From Scylla paramamosain (lineage: Eukaryota; Arthropoda; Malacostraca; Decapoda; Portunidae), in contig NC_087191.1 in the NCBI RefSeq assembly GCF_035594125.1, positions 2,590,501-2,654,500 on the forward strand: 64,000 nucleotides of DNA, read 5' to 3'. Position 1 is the stretch's first letter, and each line of letters starts with the position of its first letter. Positions 1-13,800 of the stretch are shown here, one piece after another. The notes beneath the pieces are model-generated. The model worked only from the letters and a program-made list of their open reading frames with translations. It ran no database searches and had not been told where the DNA came from. The position numbers and the translations under genes were made by a program.

Positions 1-3000
1 ACCACTCATAATACACGTTTCTCGTAATGTCCTTTTGTTTCCCAAACATAATGTTCTTTGCATGTAATTAAGCGTTTTTATAGATAACATGATCAAAAAC
101 ACTCAAAATACATGTTTTTGGTAATGTTATTCTGTTTCTCCATAAAGTTTGTTTTGTATGCGTTTTAGCGGTTTGGTATATAAGGAGCTCAAAAACACTT
201 AAAGGCAAGTTTTTGGTATAAATTGGTATTATTCCAATGTAATATCATTGCCCTGCTTTTTAGTGCTTTATTGCCTATCACGCTCAAAAACACTTAAAAG
301 ACACTTTTCTGGTAATGTCATTTTTTTCTCACATAAAGGTGGTTTTGCATCCAATTTGGGGTTTTGGTAACTAAGAATGTGAAAAGCACTCAAATTACAC
401 GCAGTTAGTAAGGTTGTTCTGTTTCTCAATTAAGAGTGTTATTCATAAGTTTCAGCATTTTGGTATCTAGGAACCTTCTCCATATACACAAGTTTTTGTG
501 TTTTTTGCCTTTTGGTTCTTTTGAACTATAAAAAACGCATTATACACTTTTCTTGCAAAGTCCTTTTGTTTTCTAATATAGAGTGCTTTGCATCAATTTT
601 CGCGTTTTTTGTAGGTAACAAGCTCAAAAACACTCAAAATATACCTTTTTGGTAATGTTTTTCTATTTTTTTGATATTGGTAGGTTTGCATCCGTTTTAG
701 CGTTTTTCTACGTAAAACAAAGAAAAAACACGTTTTCAGCAATTTTTTTTGGATTCTCATATAGAGTGAGTTCCTTATTATTATTCGTTTTGGTGCCTAA
801 CATGCTGAAAAACACTCAAAAAAGAGATTTCTGGTAAGGTCGTTTAATTTCCTCATATAGGAGTCTCTGCATGCACTTTAGGGTTTGGTACATAACAGTC
901 CGAAAGAAAAGCTAAAATTTACTCTTTTGATCATTTTTGTTTTAACATATAAGAGCCCTGAATTTTCCCAGAATTTTGGCATCTCGGTACCTATGAAGAT
1001 GAATAACAAAAAAAAAAAATCCTATTTTTTTATTTTCTTAATTTTATTTCTAAATAAAGTGTTATTTGTGGGTTTTAGCTTTTTGGTACTTAAGGAACTT
1101 AAAAACACTTATAATACACATTTCTCGTAATGTCCTTTCGTTTTTTGCATGTATGTAAACGTTTTTATAGATAACATGATCAAAAATATATGTTTTTTGG
1201 TAATTTTATTCTCTTTCTCCATAAAATGTGTTTTGCATGCGTTTTAGCGTTTTGGTATGTAATTAGCTCAAAAACACTTAAAGGCAATTTCTTGGTAAAA
1301 GTTGTTTTATTCCCATGTAATGTGATTCCCCTGCTTTTTAGTGCTTTATTGCCTAACACGCTCAAAAACACTCAAAAGACACTTTTCTGGTAATATCATT
1401 TTTTCCCACATAAAGCTTGTTTTGCATGGAATTTGGGGTTTTGGTAACTAAGAATGTGTAAAAAAAACTCAAAACACAGGCATTTAGTAAGGTTGTTCTG
1501 GCTTTGCATGCACTTTAGGATTTGGTACATAACAGTCCGAAAAAAAAGCTAAAATTAACTCCTTTTCATAATGTTCTTTTTTTCACATAATTTTCCTGAA
1601 TTTTGGCAGAATTTTAGCATCTTGGTACCTATGAAGATAAATAAAAAAAATTTTTTTTTATTTATTTATTTATAAATAAAAAAAATCCTATTTTTTTTTA
1701 TTTTTTATTTATTTATTTATTTTTTCTCTATAAAGAGGGTTATTTGTGGGTTTTAGCTTTTTGGTACTTAAAGAACTTAAAAACACTCATAATACACGTT
1801 TCTCGAAATGTCCTTTCGTTTCCCAAACATAAGATTCTTTCAATGTATTTAAGCGTTTTTATAGGTTACATGATCAAAAACACTCAAAGTACATGTTTTT
1901 GGTAATGTTATTCTGTTTCTAAATAAAGGGTGTTTTGCATGCGTTTTAGCGTTTTGGTATATAAGCAGCTCAAAAACACTTAGAAAAAACACTTGGTAAA
2001 AATTGATTTTATTCCCATGTAATGTGATTGCCCTGCTTTTTAGTGCTTTATTGCCTATCATGCTAAAAAAAAAAAAAAAAACACTTAAAAGACACTTTCC
2101 TGGTAGTCATTTTTTTCCCACATAAAGCTACTTTTACATGCAATTTGGGGTTTTGGTAAATAAGAATGTGAAAAACACTCAAAATACACGCATTTGGTAA
2201 GGTTGTTCTGTTTCTCAATTTAGAGTGTTATTCAGGAGTTTCACCATTTTGGTATCTAAGAAACTTCTCCATATATATGAGTTTTTGCGTTATTTGCCTT
2301 GTGCTTCTTGAGAATCTATAAAACACTCATTATACACGTTTCTCGTAATGTCCTTTTGTTAACCAATATAGAGAGCTTTCCATCCATTTTCGCGTTTTTT
2401 TTTTTTTTTTAACTAAAAAATACTCAAAATATACCTTTTTGGTAATCTTATTCTATTTTTTCATGTTGGCTGGTTTGCATCCGTTTTATCATTTTTCTAC
2501 TTAAAACACGGAAAAGACACGTTTTCAGTAATTTGTTTTGGATTCCCAAATAGAATTAATTCCTTATTTTTAATTGTTTTGGTGACTAACATGCTGAAAA
2601 ACACTAGAAACACAGGTTTTTCGTAAAGTCGTTTAATTTCCCCATATAGTTGGCTTTGCATGCACTTTAGGGTTTTGTGCATAACAGTCCGAAAAAAAAG
2701 CTAAAATTAACTTTTTTGATAATGTTCTTTTTTCATATAATTTCCCTGAATTTTGCCAGAATTTTGTGATCTCGATACCTATGAAGAAGAATAACAAAAA
2801 AAGATCCTTTTTATTTATTTACTTTTTTTTTCTATAAAGAGGTTTTAGCTTTTTGGTACTTATGGAACTTAAAAACACTCATAATACACGTTTCTCGTAA
2901 AGTCCTTTCGTTTCCCAGACATAGGGTTTTTTTCCATGTATTAAAGCGTTATTAGAGGTAACATGATCAAAAACTCTCAAAATACATGTTTTTGGTAATA

Positions 3001-6000
3001 TCAATCTGTTTCTCCATAAAGGGTGTTTTGCATGCGTTTTAGCGTTTTGGTATATAAGGAGCTCAAAAACACTTAAAAGGAAGTTCTTGCTAAAAGATGG
3101 TTTTATTCCCATGTAATGTGATTGCCCTCCTTTTTAGTGCTTTATTGCCTAACACGCTCAAAAACACTCAAAAGACATTTTTCTGGTAATGTCATTTTTT
3201 TACCACATAAAGCGTTTTGCATGCAATTTGGGGTTTTGGTAACTAAGAATGTGAAAAACAGTCAAAATACACGCATATCGTAAGGTTGTTCTGTATTCTC
3301 AATTAAGAGTGTTATTCCTCAGTTTCAGCATTTTGGTATCTAAGAAACTTATCCATATACACGAGTTTTTGCGTTTTTTGCCTTGTGGTTCTTGTGAAAC
3401 TATAAAACACTCATTATACAAATTTCTCGTAATGTCCTTTTGTATCTCAATATAGAGTGCTTTCTATCCATTTTCGCGTTTTTTTTTGTAGATAAGAAGC
3501 TCAAAAACACCTTTTTTGGTAATGTTATTCTATTTCTTCATATTCGTTGGTTTGCATCCGTTTTAGCGTTTTTATACGTAAAACACTGAAAAGACACTTT
3601 TTTCAGTAATTTTGTGATGGATTCCCATATTAAGTGACTTCCATATTATATATCGTTTTGGTGCCTAACATGCTGAAAAACACTCAAAAGACAGGTAAAG
3701 TTGTTTAATTTCCTCATATAGGTGGCTTTGCATGCACTTTAGGGTTTGGTACATAACAGTCCGAAAAAAAAGCTAAAATTAAATTTTTTTCTTAATTTTC
3801 TTTTTTCACATAATTTTCCTGAATTTTGCCAGAATTTTGGCATCTTGGTATCTATGAAGATGAATAACAAAAAAAATAAATAAATAAATTCCTATCTTTT
3901 ATTTTTCTTTTTTTTTCTTTCTATAAACAGTGTTATTTATGGGTTTTAGCTAAATGGTACTTAAAGAACTTAAAAACACTCGTAATACATGTTTCTCGAA
4001 ATGCCCTTTAATTTCCCAAACGTAAGGTTCTTTGCATGTATTTAAGAGTTTTTATAGGTAACATGATCAAAAACACTCAAAATATATGTTTTTGGTAATG
4101 TTATTCTGTTTCTCCATAAAGGGTGCTTGGATTCGTTTTAGCGTTTTTGTATATAAGGAGCTCAAAAACACTTAAAGGCAAGTTGTTAGTAATAGTTAGT
4201 TTTATTCCCATGTAATGTGATTGCCCTGCTTTTTAGTGCTTTATTGCCTATCATGCTAAAAAAAAACACACTTAAAAGACACTTTTCTGGTAATGTCATT
4301 TTTTTTCCCACATAAAGCTAGTTTCGCATGCAATTTGGGGTTCTAGTAACTAAGAATGTGAAAAACACTCAAAATACACGCATTTAGTAATGTTATTCTG
4401 TTTCTTAATTAAGAGTGTTATTCAGGAGTTTCAGCATTTTGGTATCTAAGAAACTTTTATATATACACTAGTTTTTGCGTTTTTTGCTTCGTGGTTTTTG
4501 TGAAACTATAAAATACTCATTATACACGTTTCTCGTAATGTTTTTTTTTATTTCCCAATATAGAGTGTTTTGCATCCATTTTCACGTTTTTTTTTTGTTG
4601 GTCACAAGCTCAAAACTACTTAAAATATACCTTTTCGGTAATGTTATTCTATTTCTTCATATTGGTCTCTTTGCATCCGTTTTAGCGTTTTTTTACGTAA
4701 AACACTGAAAAGACACGTTTTCAGTAATTTTGTTTTGCATTCCCATATAGACTGCCTTCCATATTATTTATCATTTTGGTGCCTAACATGCTGAGAAACA
4801 CTCAAAAGACAGTTTGTAAAGTCGTTTAATTTCCCCATATAGATGGCTTTGCATGCACTTTAGGGTTTGGTACATAACAGTCCGAAAAAAAAAGCTAAAA
4901 TTAAATTTTTCGATAATGTTATTTTATCCACATAATTTCCCTGAATTTTAACAGAATTTTGGCATCTCGGTACCTCTGAAGATGAATAACAAGAAAAATT
5001 TTTTTTTTTTATTTCATTTATTTATTTTTATTTATTTAATTTTTTTTTTTTTTTTTTTTTTGTTTCTTCATAAAGAGTGTTATTTGTGGGTTTTAGCTTT
5101 TTGGTATTTAAGTAACTTAAAAACACTTATAATGTACGTTTCTCGTAATTTCCTTTCTTTTCCCAAACAGGATTCTTTGCATGTATTTAAGCGTTTTTAC
5201 AGGTAACATGATCAAACAAACTCAAAATACATGTTTTTTCTAATATTATTGTTTTTCTCCATAAAGGATTTTTTGCATTCGTTTTAGCGTTTTGGTATGT
5301 AAGGAGCTCAAAAATATTTAACGGCAAGTTCTTAGTAAAATTTTTTTTTATTCACATGTACTGTGATTGCCCTTCTTTTAAGTACTTTATTGCCTAACAC
5401 GCTTATAAACAATCAAAAAACATTTTCTGGCAATATAATTTTTTCCCCACATAAACCTAGTTTCGCATGCAATTTCGTGTTTTGGTAACAAAGAATGTGA
5501 AAAACACTCAAAATACACGTATTTGGTAAGGTTGTTCTGTATCTCAATCAAGAGTGTTATTCATGAGTTTCAGCATTTTGGTATCTAAGAAACTTTTGCC
5601 TTGTTCTTGTTGTGAGACAAAAAAAAAACCTCATTATACAGGTTTCTCGTAATGTCCTTTTGTTTCCCAGTATAGAGTGCTTTGCATCCATTTTCGCGTT
5701 TTTTGTAGGTAACAGGCTCAAAAACACTCAAAACAAACCTTTTTGGCAATGTTATTCTATTTCTTTATATTGGTTTGTTTGCATCCGTTTTAGCGTGTTT
5801 CTACAAAAAACACTGAAAAGACAAGTGTTAAGTGATTTTGTTTTGGATTCCCATATAGAGTGACTTCCATATTATTTATTGTTTTGGTGCCTAACATGCT
5901 GAAAAACACTCAAAATACAGGTTTCTGGTAAAGCCGTTTAATTTCCCTATAGAGGTGGCTTTGCAGGTAATTTAGATTATGGTACATAACTGTCCGAAAA

Positions 6001-6690
6001 GAAGCTAAAATTAACTTTTTTGATAATGTTCTTTTTTCCACATAATTTCCCTGAATTTTGCCAGAATTTTGGCATCTCGTTTCCTATGAAGAAGAATAAC
6101 AAAAGAAAAAAAAAGAAAATTACTTTTTTTTCTCTATAAAGAGTGTTATTTGTGGATTTTAGCTTTTTGGTGCTTAAGGAATTTGATAACATTCATAATA
6201 CACGTTGCTCGTAATGTCCTTTCGTTTCCCAAACATAGGGTTCTTTGCATTTATTTAAGCGTTTTTATGATGTTTATGTTTATGTTTTGATCATGGTAAC
6301 ATGATCAAAAACACTCAAAATACATGTTTTTGGTAATGTTATTCTGTTTCTTCATAAAGGGTATTTTGCATGCGTTTTAGTGTTTTGCTATGTTAGGAGG
6401 TCAAAAACACTTAAAGGCAAGTTCTTGGTAAAAGTTGGTTTTATTCCCATGTAATGTGATTGCCCTGCTTTTTAGTGCTTTATTGCCTAACACGCTCAAA
6501 AACACTCAAAAGACACTTTTCTGGAAATGTCTTTTTTTTCTTTCAACATAAAGCTAGTTTCGTATGCAATTTGGGGTTTTGATAACCAAAAATGTGAAAA
6601 ACACTCAAAATACACGCATTTGGTAAGGTTGTTCTGTTTCTCAATTAAGAGTGTTATTCATGAGTTTCAGGGTTTTGGTATCTAAGAATC
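1..6690. repeat. Satellite array, 11-monomer higher-order repeat (~1.10 kb)
   Basis: The stretch is built of related monomers of about 92 bp, each with a 'GCATGC..TTTTAGCGTTTTGG' core followed by 'CTCAAAAACACTC'. Eleven distinguishable monomers recur in fixed order. A marker in the eleventh (CATGATC) falls near 1,869, 2,962, 4,062, 5,207 and 6,300, a spacing of 1,093-1,145 bp. One copy is shortened near 1,500, where monomer 3 passes straight to monomer 8. Short open frames here are frames in repeats, not genes. The order and spacing are read directly; a centromeric or heterochromatic role would be inference. Confidence 0.9.
6285..6310. other. Fold-back inverted repeat inside a satellite monomer
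   Basis: Arms of 11 bp (TTTTGATCATG and its complement) are separated by 4 bases. Sister copies of this monomer run directly from 'GCGTTTTTAT' to 'AGGTAACATG', so the left arm is extra sequence unique to this copy. Confidence 0.8.
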
Positions 6691-6825
6691 TCAAAAACAC
6701 TTATAATGCACGTTTCTCGTAATGTCCCTTTTTTTCCTCATTTAGGGTGCTTTGCATGTATTTTGGCATTTTATTTTTCACGGAATAGCTGAAAAACACT
6801 GAAAATACACGCTTTTGGTAATAAG
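6691..6825. repeat. Satellite, switch to 5-monomer order
   Basis: At about 6,690 the fourth monomer lacks the extra ~56 bp that it carries in the 11-monomer units, and it continues in the order of the simpler 5-monomer array. The LINE at 6,826 interrupts this block; the same block resumes after 8,480. Confidence 0.7.
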
Positions 6826-6989
6826 AACATAAGAACATAAGAAATAAGTAAATATGCAAGAAGCCATCAGGCCTACACGTGGCAGTACTTGTATGAAATA
6901 TGCCTACGTATTTCCACCTATCATCCCCATCTACAAATGTGTAATTTTCTCTTACAGTTGCCAAATGCCTCAGCACTAACAGCTTGATT

Positions 6990-8455
6990 ACTAAGTCCGT
7001 TCCAATCATCTACTACTGTATTTGAAAACCAATTCCTTCCTGTTTCCTTTTTGAACATCAAGTTTTCAGGCTCAAGCCTGAGAACTTGATATTCTATTTT
7101 TTATTTTGTTCTATCATGGTTACAGATTCTAAGAATTTTCATTATGTTCCCCTTGTTATAACCCATATACCACTTAAAGACTTCTATCAGGTCCACTCTT
7201 AACCTACGTCTCTCTAAAGAATGTAAATTTAACAGCTTGAATCCTGCTTCGTAAGGAATACTCCTCATCCCCTGTATCCTTTTAGTCATTCTCCTTTGAA
7301 GTGATTCTAATAGACCTTTATTCTTCCTGTGATGTGGTGACCAGAATAGGACAGCGTAGTCTAGATGAAGTCTGACCAGCGCTAAATGTAACTTTAATAT
7401 TAATTCGGGAGTTTTACTTTAAGCACTCCTGAAAATTAATCATAATACACTATTTGCTTTGTTTCTGGCCTCTTTGCATTGCTTTCTTAGACGGAGTTCA
7501 GAGCTAACTTTAAATCTCAAATCTTTTTCTAACCCTGAACCTACCAGAACTTGGTTGTTCATTGTGTAACTACTGTGTGGGTTTCTTCTACTTACGCCAA
7601 GTGCTTTGCATTTGTTGATATTAAACTGCATTTGCCATCTGTCTGTCCATTCGTTCATCCTATCCAAATCTGCCTGCAAGGCGATGGTATGCGATTCTGA
7701 CCTAATTAATCTACATACTCTCGTGTCATCCGCAAATTTACTAACAACACTACTAATTCCACTATCCAAGTCATTGACATATATTACAAACAACATCGGC
7801 CCTAATACTAATAATCCCTTTGTCAACCCACTAATTACTTGACCCCACTCGGATTTAGAGCCGTTTATTATAACACTCTGTCGCCTGCCGCTTGGCCATG
7901 ACCTTATCCAGATTACTTATAACCTTTTTCCAATTCTTAAATACTGTGGAATATATTTCATCTGGTCCTGGTGACTTGAACTTTTCAGCTTATCTATCTC
8001 CTGTTCCACTATCTCTTTAGTTATGGTAATATCTGTCAGCTTCTCATTTTCTTCTACTCTAAATATCTTGTCACTATTCGGCAAATCCTGCATGTTTTCC
8101 TGTGCAAAGACAGTTAAAAAATACTCGTTCACAATTTTACTAATCTCCTCCCAACAACTAAGCAGGTCTCATTCTGCTGTCTTTAAGGAACTATTGTTTC
8201 TCTATTCTTCGTCTTATATGCCTGATAAAATCCCTTGGGGTCCATCTTCGCTTGGCTGGCTACCTTTAATTCATAACTATTTTTAGCTTTCCTTGTTAAA
8301 CTCCTGACTTTTCTAATTCATTATATTATGGCCTTAAAACCACTCCCCCTGTCTTTAATCTCATATATACTTCTCTTTCGCCCTATGTAATGTTTTAACC
8401 TCTGTCATCCATTTAGGATCATTCTTCTGCGATCTTATTCTTCTGTAAGGGATAT
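6990..8455 (-). pseudogene. Decayed reverse transcriptase of the CR1/L2-like LINE
   Basis: Three readable minus-strand pieces belong to one ancestral protein. 8,132-7,917 is the region just before the RT fingers (NEYFLTVF, EIDKLKS). 7,826-7,440 covers the palm with 'GPMLFVIYVNDL' and the catalytic 'FADDT', followed by 'MNEWTDRWQMQFNINKCK'. 7,289-7,101 is the C-terminal segment (LERRRLRVDLIEVFKW), with further matching text to about 6,990. Frameshifts and stops separate the pieces, so the copy is dead. The family call comes from the motifs and the tandem 3' tail; no search was possible. Confidence 0.85.
7057..7090. other. Fold-back inverted repeat in LINE
   Basis: Two 15-bp arms with one mismatch are separated by 4 bases (TCAA). 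The right arm is not expected from the sister LINE fragment at 29 kb, so it looks like a local fold-back copy of the left arm. Confidence 0.7.
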
Positions 8456-8480
8456 TCCCTAACTGTCCTGAATGTAATTT

Positions 8481-10858
8481 ATTAACGAAATATTTATTTC
8501 GCTTCTCTATAAAGGGTGTTTTGCTTGAGTTTTAGCGTTTCTGTACATAAGAACCTTTAAAACACGTTTTTATTAATTTTATTTTGTATTCCTTTATGGA
8601 GCGCTTTCCATGCTTTTCAGCGTTTTGGTGTCTAACACGTTGAAAAACACTCAAAACACACGTTGATGATAATGTCGTTTCGTTTCCTGATAAATGGGGC
8701 TTCCAATGCATTTTCTCTTTTGGTACTTAACAATATGAAAAAAAAAGTTTAAGCTAAACTTTTCGGTTGAGTTATTTTTCCATATAAAGTTCTAATCATG
8801 TGTTTTTGAGTCTGGGTACCTAAAAAGCTCAAAATCTCTCATAATACACTTTTCTCGTAATGTCCTTTCTTTTCTCCATGTAGGATGCTTTGCGTGTAAT
8901 TTGGCACTTTTATACTTAACAAGCACAAAAACAATCAAAATACAAGTTTTTGGTAATGTTAATTTGTTTCTCCGTAAAGGTTGTTTTGCATGCTTTTCAG
9001 CGATTTCGGATGTAAGAAGGTGAAAAACACTCTAAAGATACTTTCTTGGTAATGTTATTTTATATTGCCAAATAGGGTGCTTTCAATGCTTTTTAGCATT
9101 TTGATTCCTAACACTCAAGTAAACACTCAAAAGATACGTTTCCTGTAATATCGTTTTGCTTCTTCATATAGGGATCTGCATGCATTATGATGTTTTGCTA
9201 CATAATGTGAAAAACGCTCAAAATAAAGATTTTAGGTAATGTTGTTCTTTTTCTCTATATAGGGTGCTATTCATTCTTTTTAGCGTTTTGGTACTTAGGA
9301 AGCTTACTTAGGAAGCTCAGAAACACAAATAAAACTTGTTTCTCCAAACGTCTTTCCATTTCCCCATATAGGATGCTTCGTATGTATTTTGACGTTTTGG
9401 TACATAAAAAGGAAAAAAAAAACACTCAAAAACACGTTTTTGGTGATGTTCTGTTTCTCTATTAAGAGATATAGAATATATTTAATTTTCATTCACGCGG
9501 TTTAGTGTTTGGTACCTAAGAGACTCAAAACTCTGATAATGCACGTTTCTGGTAATGTCCTATCGTTTCCTCATACAGGGTGCTTTACATGCATTTTTAA
9601 GATGATGTACGTAACAGACTCAAAAAGACTCAAAATACACGTTTTTGGTAAGGTTTTTTTCTGTTTGGTAAGATTATTCGTGTTTGTTGCACGTGTTTTA
9701 GCGTTTTGGAACGCAAAAAGTTTAAAACACTTAAAAGACATGCTTATTATTTTGCATTTCTATATAAGGTGCTTTCCATGCTATTTAGCGTTTTCGTGCC
9801 TAACACGCTGAAAAACATAAAAACACATTTCTTACATTGTTGTTTAATTTTCTCGTATAGCGAGCAAGCATTATGGTGTTTTGCTACCTGACAATGTGAA
9901 AAAACATTCAAATTACACGATTTTGGTAATGTTTTTTTCTTTCTCGATTTTTGCGTTTTGGTACCTGAGAAGCTAAAAAAAAAAAAAAAAAAAAAACTCA
10001 ATACACGTTTTTTGTCATGTCCTTTCGTTTCCTCATATAGGCTGTTTTTGGTGCTTTGGTACCTAACAGGGTGTTTGCATGTACTTTGACATTTTAGTTC
10101 GTAAGAACCTAAAAAAAACACTCTAAAGACACGTTTTAGTAAATTTGTTTTGTATTCCCCTATGGGGTGATTTCGTTACTTCTTACTGATTTGGTGCCCA
10201 ACACGCCCAAAAAATAACAAAAGACAAGTTTCTAGTGATTTCGTTTCGTTTCTTCATATAGGTTGCTTTACATGCATGTTGGCGTTTTGGTAATTATCAA
10301 TGTAAAAAAATACCCGTTTTTGGTAAGTTTGTTCTTTTTCTTCAGAGCACTATTGAAGTACTGATTTGGTACTTAAGAAAGTAATAAAAAAAGAAAAACA
10401 CAACAAACATTTCTCGTAATGTCCTTTTTATTTCCATATGCAGGGTGATTTGTTTGATGACAGGCGATTTTGTACATAATAAGCTCAAAAAAAATAAAAA
10501 ACACAAAATACACGTTTTTGGTTAGTGTATTCTGTTTCTCTATATATGGTATTTTCATACGTTTTTAAAGTCGTTTCATATATCTATATATGGGTCTTTG
10601 CATGAATTTTGGCTTTTTGGTAACTAACAATGTCATAACACTCAAAATGCATGTTTTTTTTTTTTTTTGGCAGTATTGTTCTGTTTCTCCATATAGAGTG
10701 TTTTTCATGCGTTTTACCCTTTTGATACCAAGAAAATAAAAAAAAACACTCATAATACACGTTTCTCGTAATGTCTTTTAATTTTTCCCATATAGGATAT
10801 TTCCGATTCATTTAGGCGTTTTTTTACTTAACAATCTTACAAAAGACTCAAAATACTT
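8481..10858. repeat. Satellite array, 5-monomer order
   Basis: The same ~92-bp monomer family appears here in a repeating order of five types. They can be told apart by tails such as 'AAAAGACACG', 'AACACGCTGAAAAACACTC', 'AACAATGTGAAAAA', 'AAGAAGCTCAAAAACACTCATAA' and 'AACAAGC'. The repeat length is about 460 bp. Copies are more diverged from each other than in the 11-monomer arrays. The junction to the 11-monomer array is near 10,858. Confidence 0.8.
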
Positions 10859-13800
10859 GTTTTGTATGCGTTTTAGCGTTTTCCTATGTAAGGAGCTTAA
10901 AAACACTTAAAGGCAAGTTATTGGTAAAAGTTGGTTTTATTCCAATGTAATGTGATTGCCCTGCTTTTTAGTGCTTTATTGCCTAACACGCTCAAAAAAA
11001 CTCGACACTTTTTTCCTAATTTTTTTTTTTTTTTTCACACAAAGCTAGTTTCGCATGCAATTTGGGGTTTTGGTAAGTAAGAATGTTAAAAAGACTCAAA
11101 ATACACCCATTTGGTAAGGTTGTTCTGTTTCTCAATTAAGAGTGTTCTTCATGAATTTCAGCATTTTGGTATCTAAGAAACATCTCCATATACACGAGTT
11201 TTTGCGTGTTTTGCCTTGTGGTTCTTGTGAAACTATAAAACACTCATTATACACGTTTCTCGTAATGTCCTTTTCTTTCCCAATATAGAGTGCTTTGCAA
11301 CTATTTTCGCGTTTTCTGTAGGTAACAAGCTCAAAAACACTCAAAATATAACTTTTTAGTAATATTATTCTATTTCTTCATATTAGTTGGTTTGCATCCG
11401 TTTTAATGTTTTTTTCTAAGTAAAACACTAAAAAAACACGTTTTCAGTAATTTTGTTTTGGATTCCCATAAAGAGTGACTTCCATATTATTTATCGTTTT
11501 GGTGCCTAACTTGCTGAAAAAAACTCAAAAGACAGGTATCTGGTAAAGTCGTTTAATTTCCTCATGTAGGTGGCTTTGCATACACTTTAGGGGTTGGTAC
11601 ATAACAGTCCGAAAAAAAAAAGCTAAAATTTACTTTTTTCATAATATTATTTTTTCACATAATTTCCCTGAAATTTGCCAGAATTTTGGCATCTCGGTAC
11701 CTATGAAGATAAATAACAAAAAAAAAAAATCCGTTTTAATTAATTTATTTATTTTCTCTATAAAGAGTGTTATTTGTGGGTTTTCACTCTTTTCGTACTC
11801 ATGGAACTTAAAAACACTCATAATACACGTTTCTCGTAATGTCCTTTCGTTTCCCAAACATAGGGTTCTTTGCATGTATTTAAACGTTTTTATACGTACG
11901 AGATCAAAAACACTGAAAATTCATGTTTTTCGTAATGTTATTTTGTTTCTCAATAAAGGGTGTTTTGCATGCATTTAAGCGTTTTAGTATGTAAGGAGCT
12001 GAAAAACACTTAGAGACAAGTTCTTGGTAAATGTTGGTTTTATTCCCATGTAATGTCATTGCCCTGCTTTTTTGTGCTTTATTGCCTAACACGCTCAAAA
12101 ACACTCAAAAGACACTTTTTTTTCTGGTAATGTCATTTATTTCCAACATAAAGCTAGTTTCGCATGTAATATCGGGTTTTGGTAACTAAGAATGTGAAAA
12201 ACACTCAAAATACACGCATTTAGTAAGGTTGTTCTGTTTCTCAATTAAGAGAATTCATGTTATTCATGAATTTCAGCATTTTGGTATCTAAAAAAAATCT
12301 CCATATACACGAGTTTTTGCGTGTTTTGCCTTATGGTTCTTGAAAACTATTAAAACATTCATTATACAATTTTTTTGTAATATGCTTTTGTTTCCCGATA
12401 TAGCGTTTTTGTATGTAAGGAGTTAAAAAACACTTAAAGGCAAGTTCTTCGTAAAATTTGGTTTTATTCCAGTGTAATGTGATTGTTCTGGTTTTTAGTG
12501 TTTTCTTGTATATAACGCTCAAAAACACTCAAAAGACACTTTTCTGGTAATGTTTCTGGTAATGTTTTTCCCACATAAAGCTAGTTTCGCATGTAATTTG
12601 GGATTTTTGTAACTAAGAATGTGAAAAACACTCAAAATACACACATTTGGTAAGGTAGTTCTGTTTTTCAATTAAAAGTGTTATTCATGAGTTTTAGCGT
12701 TTTGGTATGTAAGAAACTTCTCTATATACCCGAGTTTTTGCGTTTTTTGCCTTGTGGTTCTTGTGAAACTATAAAACACTCATTATACTCGTTTCTCGTA
12801 ATGTCCATTTGCTTCCCAATATAGAGTGCTTTCCATCCATTTGCGCATTTTTTGTAGGTAAAAAGCTCAAAAACACTTTTTGGTAATGTTATTCTATTTC
12901 TTCATATTTGTTGGTTTGCATCCGTTTTAGGGTTTTTCTACGTAAAACACTGAAAAGACACGTTTTCAGTAATTTTGTTTTGGATTCACATATTGACTGA
13001 CTTCCATATTTTTTATTGTTTTGGTGCCTAACATGATGAAAAACACTGGAAAGACAGGTTTCTGGTAAAGTTGTTTAACTTCCTTATATAGGTGGCATGC
13101 ACTTTAGAGTTTGGTACATAAAAATCCGAAAAAGAGCTATAATTAACTTTTTTGATAATGTTCTTTTTTCCACATAAATTCCCTGAATATTGGCAGAATT
13201 TTGGCATCTTGGTACCTATGAAAGTCAATATAAAAAAAGCTTTTTTTTTTCTCTATAAAAAGTGTTATTTTTGGGTTTTAACGTTTTGGTACTTAAGGAA
13301 CACTTAAAAACACTTAAAAACACTTAAAACACATGTTTTTAGTAATGTTATTCTGCTTCTCCATAAAGGAGTTTTTTGCATGCGTTTTAGCGTTTTGGTT
13401 TGTAAGGAGGTCAAAAACACTTCAAGGCAAGTTCTTGGTAAAAGTTGATTTTATTCCCATGTAATGTGATTGCCCTGTTTTTTTTTTTTGTGTGTGATTT
13501 ATTGCCTAACACGCTCAAAAACACTCAAAAGACACTTCTAGTAATGTCATTTTTTTTCCAACATAGTTTCGCGTGCTATTTGGGGTTTTGCTAAGAATGT
13601 GAAAAACACTCAAAATATACGCATTTGGTAAGGTTGTTCTGTTTCTCAATTAATATTGTATTCATGAGTTTCATCATTTTGGTATCTAAGAAACTTCTTT
13701 ATATACACGAATTTTTGCATTTTTTGCCTTGTGGTTCTTGTGAACCACAAGTTCTTTTGCTCAAAAATAATAAGACACTCAGTATACACGTTTCTCGTAA

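Larger units (their letters stand above)
6826..8480 (-). mobile_element. CR1/L2-like LINE, 5'-truncated, inserted in satellite
   Basis: A non-LTR retrotransposon lies on the minus strand. Its 3' end is at the left and carries the short tandem tail (AAGAACAT repeated on the plus strand) typical of CR1/L2-type LINEs in place of a poly(A). Reading the minus strand gives a broken reverse transcriptase followed by the C-terminal region. The 5' part (endonuclease, ORF1) is missing. Satellite sequence flanks both ends. A fragment of the same family occurs at 28,845-29,158. Confidence 0.85.

Noticed and set aside
649..6192. Many 60-100-codon open frames in the satellite
   Set aside because: They repeat from unit to unit, lie in both strands and are explained by AT-rich monomers; none shows a domain or a start context.
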